DNA from: Anopheles merus
Taxonomy: Eukaryota; Arthropoda; Insecta; Diptera; Culicidae
NCBI RefSeq assembly: GCF_017562075.2
Contig: NC_054082.1
Coordinates: forward strand, 27,218,208 to 27,282,207
Reading direction: 5' to 3'
Length of the DNA: 64,000 bases
A program made the translations under genes and the position numbers. Shown piece by piece: positions 50,701 through 60,800 of this stretch. The notes below the pieces were generated by a model, which was not told the origin of the DNA, did not search any database, and saw only the letters and a list, made by a program, of their open reading frames with translations. The stretch's first letter is position 1, and every line of letters starts with the position of its first letter.

Positions 50701-53700
50701 GTTCCTGCACTCGACCGATCTGCACTCGCACGGTTCGCTCAAGTCGTCCAACTGTGTGGTGGATTCGAGGTTCGTGCTAAAGGTGACGGACTTCGGGCTG
50801 CATCAGCTGCGCCGCAGCACCGACGATGCCGACATCGAGAGCTACGCCTACTGGCAAAGTATGTGGTTTTTGCTTGCGAAAACGCTCCTGAAAGCAATGT
50901 TAAGCCTCACGAGTGCAATCTATTTGCAGAGCTGCTGTGGACCGCTCCGGAACTGCTGCGCGATCCCCAGTGTCCGCCGGCGGGCAGCCAGAAAGGTGAC
51001 GTCTACTCGTTCGGCATCATCATCCAGGAGATTGTGTCGCGCCAGGGTCCGTTCTATCTCGGCACCGAGGAGAAATCTCCCAAAGGTAAGCAGTGCCGCT
51101 TAAGCATCCGACCAGCGCTGACCGAGGCGTCGACGACGGCGGCGACCTCCACACCACGCCAGAAAGCAGCAGATGGAAGGATCGAACATATTCCTCCGGT
51201 TGCGGGTCGGTTCCGGTAGCTGGCGATTTGCTTCCTCCAAATCATCTAACCACTGCAGCCGCGGCTGCTTCCACTGTTCCCTCCGGGTCGATCGTTCGGC
51301 TGCCATTTTGCGCAGCGAATCTTCGAACACTTGCTCCCAATTTTTCACCACCGGTATCTTGTACAGACCGAGCAGCTGCTTTGGATGCGAGCTTCGTCGC
51401 AGATAGTTACTAACGAGCTCCTTGAACGGGTGGCGCTCCTTCGGCCGATACTCAACGACACTGCCCTGCCTGACCGGGCTGATGGGATTGTCGAACATTA
51501 TCAACTTTGGCCGTGCTTCCGCCTGTCGGCTTGGGCCCGCAGCTTCGTGCGCCGGTGGCTCAACTCGCAGATCAGCATCATCCTGCTCTAGCCTCTCCTG
51601 CTCGCGCCGTAGCTTTAAGAGATACTCGGAAAACTCGGACTTGCGCGGTATTTCATAGATTTTGTAGCGCGATTTCTTTAGAACTGCTTTGACGGGTGCG
51701 CCAGACGATGTTCCTGCGGCAGGGTCCTGTTCGAAGGAGGAGCCTCGTGCACGCTGCAACGGGCGCAATTGAATCGTAACCTTTTTGCCCGGTTTTTTGG
51801 GTGGCATTTTGTATTTTTTCGCTTGCAACGCTATCTACTTCGGTCTAGCAATTTGAAGTCGAAGCTTTTCACACAAAATTTGTCTCCTTCATATCAGCAA
51901 ATAAACAATCGATAGGAAGATGCGAACAACAACTGTTCCAGATGGTGCATACGTTTACGTTTCCAAAATATCAAGGCCTTCTAGATGTGATGGTAATATT
52001 GTGCTATTTGATCTGTCATTTGCAGAAATTATTAAACTAGTCAGAGACGGGCCGGGAATATTGGACGCTCCCTTCCGGCCAAAGGTGGACGAGTCGTCGT
52101 ACGAGGACGTAAACAACATCATGATCAAATGCTGGTCAGAGGAACCGACAGACCGACCCGACTTTAGTGGGCTCAAAACCATCATCAGAAAAATTAACAA
52201 GTAAGTGACCAGCTTCCGCATGTTGTTTGGTAATTCAATAAGCTTTAGACTGCCATTAACTTTCTGAATACTATAACTAATGAGTACATCATATTGGGCG
52301 TGTTAGACTTGCTGTGTTCAAAAGCACAATTTCTACCAATATGAAGCAAAACTTCCCATAAAGTGCTGGCGCTCATCAATCAAAACACATCGAAATGTGT
52401 ACCAAAATAAAGCTTTCCCTTTCCTTCGGTTGCTTTCCAAGAGCATCAAGCCAATTCCCAGTCCCGATTTTCGCCCGACGGTAATTGAGTGCTCAATGGG
52501 ACGTCTAATGAAAGTGAGCAGCACGCATCATCTTTACGCATACCATTCAGCGCGATTCAGGACGGCAGGAGCATGCCAGGCGAACGATAATCAATCTGGC
52601 GAATCGAATCGAACCATGGCAAGGCCGGTGATTTTCGGACCGAAATAGAGGAAGCCAATCAGCAAAAGCGATGGAAAGAAAGACGCTACTTTGGTGCTCG
52701 TTTTTCTGCTTCACCAGGGTGAAGCAAAGCTCGCCTAACGTGCATGGAGGCGCATGGTAGATTTGGCCACTTGTGAGGGAAAGTTGCTTGTGGTGGAAGG
52801 CAAAACCCGAGACATACTTCCCTTTACACCTTTTGCCTCACTTGGGAGAGGGTTTCTACGTTGTCCTTTTTTGGTTGCTTTTCTTCCCTTCCCTACGACA
52901 ACTTAGTACTTGAGAGTTTCATTTGCTCCTGAAACCATGTTTCGCAGCTGATTAACTTTCCCTAGTTTGCACAGAATTAAATCAAATTGGTCCGTGTATG
53001 TGTGTGCGGCCGTTTGTGTGCCAGTTCTTCTTTTTTCTTCCCATTTACTTTATATTCATCAGCTCAACCTCTAAGCGGAAGTTCCAACAAAATGATGATA
53101 AAAATCTAGTTCCTTCATTTTAACACTCGCTCCAATTACCGTCCTTCCAGTATCTGCTTCCCTCGGCACACTCTCAGCATTGTGTACCCTGTACCTTGTC
53201 GTTTGGGCAACCGTTAAAAGAAGATGCCGATGGCAGGAAATTGTATCAAATCGTTGCCAATTTGTCTACCACCGGCTGCTGTTGGCTGTTTGTCTGTCTC
53301 TCTGTCTGTCTGTATATCTGTCTGTCCGGCCCGGATCACTCGTTTCCATCTCCTTCCAGAGTAGCAAAGGAACGACAAATTAAATTAGTTCCAAAAGCTA
53401 GTGATCGAAGAGTGTTTTGTTTGTTTGTTTTACTTTCACTATTAGTTTGTATGAATATTCACCGTCCTCGTGGGGGACAGCGATTAAAACTGAACTGAAC
53501 GCGAAGTGCATTCGAGTGCGCCAAGCCAGCCAATAGAGGATTGCCGTAAGGAGAGTTAATGTGCAGATTAAACATTCATTTACTTACACCATCACACAGA
53601 ACAGAAGAGCTTTTGCACAAGTACGCCTTACAGAGTAGTTAAGGTTTAATGTCGCAAAATTGTTGTAACAAGCACAACGAGACCTTTAGTAATTGGTGGG

Positions 53701-54802
53701 CCAAGAAACATCATTTTTGCATAAATTGCGGATTATGTTGCTTAACATTTGTTTATATATTTTATGTAAATCTATTATTTTGTACACCTATTTACTTTTG
53801 AGTTTCTGGCCACAGCATCCCTTACGCATCCATCATTCGATGAGGGCAACACACTATTCTACCAATCTTCTATCGTTCCATCAACCCTTCCAGTTTTTCA
53901 CCTTTCGCTCACCTGCTCGAAGAACGGTATAATGTTGCACTCATTTAACCTTCTATCGAACAGCTCAATCAAAAGTGCCGGCACCATCTGCAGCACCACA
54001 CACGACATACGACGACGTGTGCCGTTGATCGAGCACCGCTTCTGTCTGCTTCCTTATTTCATCACCTCGAAAGCATAAACTATGCAATAAACATCAACGC
54101 TTTCACCAACCACACACACAGAGGTCTTTCGCTCATGCAACGAGTTGTAAAAAAAGGGGAACCAAAACAGCTTTCAAAGGTGTTTCGGTGCCGCTTGTGC
54201 ACACACCAACACACACCGCACACACACGCGGATCATGGTGGGAAATCACGCAAGAAAAACAATTTCCCGTTCGCCGGCTCAGGCTCGTTTTTCGAAACCG
54301 GCTTTATAAACATCAATTTCCCGTAAAAATAACAAAGCGAATTCGTTCCATTCTTTCACCTTTCAATGCCAGCTGCCAGAAGCTAGAAGGGATTGAGAAG
54401 GGGAAAAAGAGCACACAATCGCTTTCACAATCATTTTAGGAGAATTTAAAGTGCATATGCTAAGGGAAACGACGGAAGTTGAAGGGACAAATGTGTTTGT
54501 GTGTATTACAGCATTCCGTACCGCGTTCACGCAACGGTACGCAAACGCGTGTGACGGAAGTGTACGTTCGAGGGCGTCAACAATGACGAATGATCAGATG
54601 TGAATTCGATTGCCTGTAGCGATAAAAGTAGCGATGGAAAGCAGCCGTTATTGTATTCGTGATCGATGGAAATGAGTGCTGTGCAAGGGGCGGGGGACAG
54701 AAGACAAAAGCTAACCGTAAAAGCTTTCCCTTGTACGGTGGGTTACCGGGTACGGGGTGGAAAGGATATTTCAAATCATGACCGTACACTTAAACGGTCA
54801 TA

Positions 54803-54886
<84 letters not shown>

Positions 54887-57800
54887 ACAGTTTGGAATCA
54901 TTCATTTGCTTCCATGGTATTTACAAATCAAGGGTCTGTATAAACATATGTACAAAGGGGGCTAAAAAAAGTGACAAAACATTGGGAAAAAAGGCGGATG
55001 GGTTAAAATGATTAAATTAAATATAGACGACAACCCAACCGCAGCCAAAAAAAAGCATTTTAAATATGAAGTTGGAAAGCGAGGGTGAAATGACCATTTT
55101 ATCTTTCCCCCATTCCTACACAGTTGAGTTGAGTAGCTAAAATCAACATGGCTGAAACATTTTACGCATACATGTTTGTACCCAACTGTCGCCCTCTAGG
55201 TGCATTGCAATTAATGCAATTAATGCAAAATAATCTAGCAAACAGACATTAGATTAATTTTACCAGTTATACATACGAGCTCTTTATAGATAAGAAGTTG
55301 TTGTCCAAGACCATGCAATCGCTACACAAACCCCTAGGTTCAAATTAGTGCTTTGTAATTCTATTGAACGAGTTTACGCATAAGATGAAGTATCATTTAC
55401 TGTTGATCTTATTCACCACCTTTTCCGACCGAAATACTATTACTCGGTAGCTCCTTACCCTGTAACAGTCGTAATCTGATCTAATCCTGTCTAATCCCCA
55501 CCACTAGTCAGCTTTCGTGTTTGCTACTAATTGATTTACCCGTAAGCAGGACATTCAGTTCTAGAAATCACTTTTGCCATACATCAACTAAGCCACTACT
55601 TTTGATCAAACAATACCACACCAACTGGTTGGAGCTTTGTTCGATTTTATTCTAAGCTACAGCCACTTTTCTAATAAGAAATCATTGATTTTGACATAGA
55701 TTTGATGCTTATACCTTATAGGTGTATGATGGACGTACTAATGCTTTAAACGGAGGGGTCTCCAAACTACGGCCCTCGAGAGCCCACGATTATTCAACCC
55801 GTGATGATTTTGTAAAATTGCGCAATAAATCGTAAATTATTGTGACTATTTTTGTAGAAAATGTAATTGTTGCTTGTTCGAGATGTAGATAAAGCTTCGA
55901 TAATACAAAGGTATAAAGGTTTTGTCTATTCCGTTAGTATTTTATATAAAAACGAGATTTAAACGTTCGCATTAGCTACAAGCACCGGAAAAACGGCCCT
56001 CAACATCGTTATATGCGAAGCAATGCGGCCTGCGTGGTGAAAAGTTTGGAGACCCTTGTTCTAAAGCAATTGGTCGGTCCCGTGGAACGGTCATCAACTC
56101 GTAACCGTGACCTCGTACGTACGATTGAAAGCCAACCTTGCCAAACCATACTTGGAAACGAAGTTAAATTTTACCTTTGCAAAATACATCCCAGCTAATG
56201 TTCCCATTCATCGGTATCAGTTTCAATGGCTTCCGGTTCAATTAAAAACAACAGAAGTTTAAGGCACACCCGAGAGTATGAAAGCAACATTTTCACCTTC
56301 ACCGTGTTCACCGCAGTCAAACAATTGGAAACCTTGTTTCAGTAACTGTTCAAAAACCAACAAGCTATTATTTAGACAAGCACAACTTTTGAAACACAGC
56401 CACACAAACTAATTATGCCAGATCGAATCCGTTACGCATGCACCTAATTAAAGGAATTATCGCCCCGTTGACAGAGCATTGTTCAAAGCTTTTCGCCCCT
56501 TAATTCCACCAGTTTTAGATATTGAATTCTAACACGCTCGTAGCTACAATTTGAAAGCAACGCAAAACCAGTAACCCAACGGGCTTGCTCTGTGAACAAC
56601 TGTGAATGGTGGGCTACCGATGGAGTTGGAATTGGAAATGGCTCTCCTTCGCTCATTACCGAAAACCGTAGAACGTACGAGGATTCTGCTGGGTTGTTAC
56701 TTTAATTAACACCAATGCCCTACCGCAACTTATTCAACCGTACCACGTACCCGGCTGCTGTTTTTACGTCCGAATTCGAACGGAACGATCCGGTCCCGGG
56801 GCGGCTCGGTGGGTGGAATTGGCGGATTGTCACAGACGGGATGGGTGGGACAAGTTGCTACCGTTCTACCTAATCAAATACTTCAACTGAACGGATAGTG
56901 GACCAAAATAGCAAAGACCGTACTTAATTGGCTGTTAATAGACCGAAAGGCGCGCCGGGCGAGAGAGAGAGAGATAGAGAGAGAAAAGGGTTTCACAAAC
57001 GATGGCCAGACAGTCGAACAGTATTAGTTCGACATGCTGAACGAAAAGCAAACAAATGTTACACCGACTCAATGAATGGCGTGGCGACTGAGCAACTTCT
57101 TCCTTCCCCAAGCGCACGAATTGGAGAAATTGTTTTAAAAACAACTCCATTCTTCATTTTCGCTGCCTTGCATTTTGAACTGCGGCCAAAAAAGGCCAAC
57201 AACAAAAGTCACAAACTTCCTTCAAGCACAATCGGCGCGGGCTGGCCGACAAATAGGGAAAACTTTTACCATCATCATCATCATCGACGAATCCAATCGT
57301 TTAATTAGCAGCAGCAGTAGCAACCGACAGAGCATCAACAATCTCACTTATTTTCCACTTTTCCATTTGCCTGTGGGCTGCTGGCTGGCGCTGTTTTCCT
57401 GTGAAAAAAAACCCTCGCCAAAAAAACCGCCGCTTTTCTCCTGCTGGCCATTTCGGTTGGGCTCGAATCAAAACCATACGCCGCTGCCAGCCTTTTGGAG
57501 CTGTTTGCTGTTTTCAATATTTGTTTCACATAATTGAAATAATAGCTAATAGATAATAGCACATTGTCTTCGAAGTGTATGAATGCTTTTGTTTCCCATC
57601 TTTTGCCAATACTTTTACTACCACGTGCCGAACAAATGCGCAGTTCTTTTCTCTCTTTGCCTCAGTTATTATTTTATCGAACAAGATTCTTATTAATATG
57701 CTTCCCTGTTGTCACTTTCCTCTATGGTATCTCTTGCAGAGAAAATGAATCTGGTAACATATTAGATAATTTATTGCAACGCATGGAGCAGTATGCGAAC

Positions 57801-60800
57801 AATCTGGAGGCCCTGGTGGACGAGCGAACGCAGGACTACTTCGAGGAGAAGCGCAAATGCGAGGAACTGTTGTACCAACTGTTGCCCAAGTAAGTGCTGG
57901 TGTGGCGGCAGGTAACGTGGAGCTTTAAGCGATTTCAATTTAATTTTACATTATTTGTTATTTTGTCTTGCACAGATCCGTAGCGGCACAGCTGATCATG
58001 GGCAAATCTGTGATAGCGGAAACGTATGATCAAGTAACTATTTATTTTAGCGATATTGTCGGCTTCACCTCGATATCGGCGCAGAGCACCCCGATGCAGG
58101 TCGTCGATCTGCTGAACGATCTCTACACCTGCTTCGATTCGATCGTGGAAAACTTTGACGTGTACAAGGTAAGTACGATTCGAGTGATTGCTTTTAGACA
58201 TCGTGTGATATTCATTGTGACGAAACCATGCTTTGGTGACTTTTGTGAAATTATCCAGAGCAGTGATATCAAACTCGTTTTGATCGAATAGTTCAGTTTT
58301 AAATCTATGCAAAAATTATCCTTATTAAAAACATAACACAACATGTGGCAGGAAGGATGTGTTGGTTGTTGGTGGACATTTATTTTACTGTTTTAAAGAT
58401 CTAAATTAAAAATTGCCACCTAAAGGCTGTAGGGTTGATTTTGCCAATATTGGGGCCCTTTCCGTTGTAAGTTCGTAGGCTGAAATTTCAGCCTGTCAGA
58501 TTTTTGCATTGTATAGCAGTTTTCGAGCAGCTATCTATGTGAGTATAACATACATGTGAGCTTATCCCAAGGTCTATGAATTTAGAAGGCTGATTTTCAT
58601 CGCTTCTGCTTCTGAATAAATATTTTAAGAGTGTTTTGTGTATTCGTCAAGCCTCCAGAAAGCTTGTTTGAGCAAAAGTGTTCACCCATCCTGTCAAAAA
58701 GTGATATTCAAATTTGGTTATAAAAAACATGCTATGAGACCACCTGGACTACATACATTTTGATTCTATATTCCATCACCTGATCTCTTTAATGCATCTT
58801 GGGATAAATGTAAACAACACCGTGTTTTCGAGCAGGTACTCGAATCTAATTCTAGCTTTGTGGGTAGAAAAATCTAGACTGCAAATTGCAGGCTAGTTTT
58901 GTGTGTGCTTTTGTATGGAGTGTTTACAAGATTTCAGCCTGCAACTGCCAAACTCCATACAAAAATGCTGACTAGAATCGTGAAGGGTCCCATAAATAAT
59001 TTTTAGTTTTTGGTCAATTGGTACCTTCTCCTTCACCATTGCTTTCCCTCAGCAAAAATCTTGAAAGACATTATCATAGCTCCATTTTTTTCATTTTGAA
59101 TCATCGAATCTATTCATGTCAAATAATTTCCCATGAATCGTTTATTATGTAGAAATAAGGGAACATGAAATTCAAATTATACTAAGCAACGCTTACTTAC
59201 TTACTTATCCGGCGCTACAACTGCTTTGCGGTCTTGGCCTACCTCAGTGTGTGTCCGAAACCGCTCACGGTCTGGTGCCTTCGTCTGCTTATTCCCTTAT
59301 CGCACTTTTAATGGCAGCCTCTATGTCTCTATGCCATATTACCACCTCAATTTGGGCCTACCACGCCTCCTCTGTCCTCTGTGGACGGCCTAAAAATATG
59401 TTACGGGCTGGGACGTTCGCTTCCATGCGTTCAACATTGCCAGCATCCTTGCGCCCAACTCAGCTACCATTGTCGTTGCTGACCTTTGACCTTTGACAAG
59501 ATAGGTGAATTGTGGGACGACTTCAAAAGCGCGTTCATCTAACTCTACGTCACGCCTACGTAGATTCTGATTATTTATTGGTAGGCCCGCTGATGTTGCC
59601 ACCATCGGTTTGGTCTTTGCCTCGTTTATCTGCAATCCGAGGTTCTCTGCCGCCTGCTCGATCCCGTGGTAGGCTTCTGCTACATAGAAGAGCCGCAGAC
59701 CAATGATGTCTATATTATCAGCGTATATCAGGATCTGGGTTGACTTATAGAAGATGGTTCCTGAAGTCCCCACCCTCGAGTCACGGATGACCCTTCCTTG
59801 TGCAGACCTTTGGTGGTAGCTAAAGACCTTGAGAGTTTTCCATTCACCTTCACCTGGCAAGTGACGTTCATCATAGTACGGCATGAGGCGCAGGGGAGCA
59901 CAAAGCAAAGCTCGATGGCTGGATCAGGTGAAGCGAGACCTGACGGAGATCGGCTGTCTACATGGATGGGAGGCTGCAGCCAGGGACCGTACACGCACTC
60001 TGTACATGAAGAGCATTACAAACAGTGAAGATTATCCTCAATGCTAGATAAAATGGCTCTGTCTGCTTTCCCCTGCTCACTAATGATGTTCATCAATATA
60101 TCATGATAATCATTACTTTCCGAGAAAAGCATATTGAGAGCAGGTGTCGTGTGCAGCATCAGGCATGATAGTCAATGCACATAGGTGACAGATATTGCCA
60201 ATACTGCTAATCAAAAGTAATATCAATTTATATTTGGGCAAATCGGTAGCTACTGGAAGGCAAGCTTGTTTCAATACTCAGCCTTCATTTTTGAGTACAA
60301 TTTCAACGATGGATGCTGCGAAGGCCTTAAACGTACAACATACTTTATTTTCCGGTTTCGTCTGAACTCAGTATTCTTGCCAAAGGACACGTGCTTGCAA
60401 AGAAACAAGCAAGAATTTCCACAAATTTGGCAACTTTTTACATCAACTGCTGTCCTGTCCGATTGATTCCCCTGTCAACTGAATGACAAAACTCACCCGA
60501 TACACGAACGACCGTATCCTTAAGAATGGGAAACGGCTCGTGACAAATGTGTACCAATTCTAGGGAATGAATTACAAGTGAGCAGAACTAGAGAAAACAT
60601 CCTATTGCCACCCGGCACGCATCAAAACCCATGGGGGGCCTTGCCGTAGGAAAAGTGTCGCCAAACGGCAATTAATTTTCATTTCGTCAACACGTCCTCG
60701 AAAACACTTCGTAAACACGAATGTCCTTGCCTACGAGGGGGGGGGACTTTAACTGAGCGTGTAGCTATAGGGCAGGAATGGCATGTGCGTCACACCCGTA

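Larger units (their letters stand above)
52201..57739 (+). other. Intron 10 of the guanylate cyclase gene (5,539 bp)
   Basis: It holds a long TC microsatellite (54805-54882), a piece shared with intron 2 (55145-55214), an hAT-like MITE (55753-56058) and a short ATC run at 57270-57288. No additional exon is evident between the conserved CW.E.P..RPdF exon and the coiled-coil exon, which join directly in other receptor cyclases. Confidence 0.85.

Noticed and set aside
51920..52025. Open frame upstream of exon 10 as a longer exon
   Set aside because: TCATTTGCAG at 52016-52025 is a good acceptor and the join to exon 9 restores the conserved SPKEIIKLV. The extra residues match nothing in the family.
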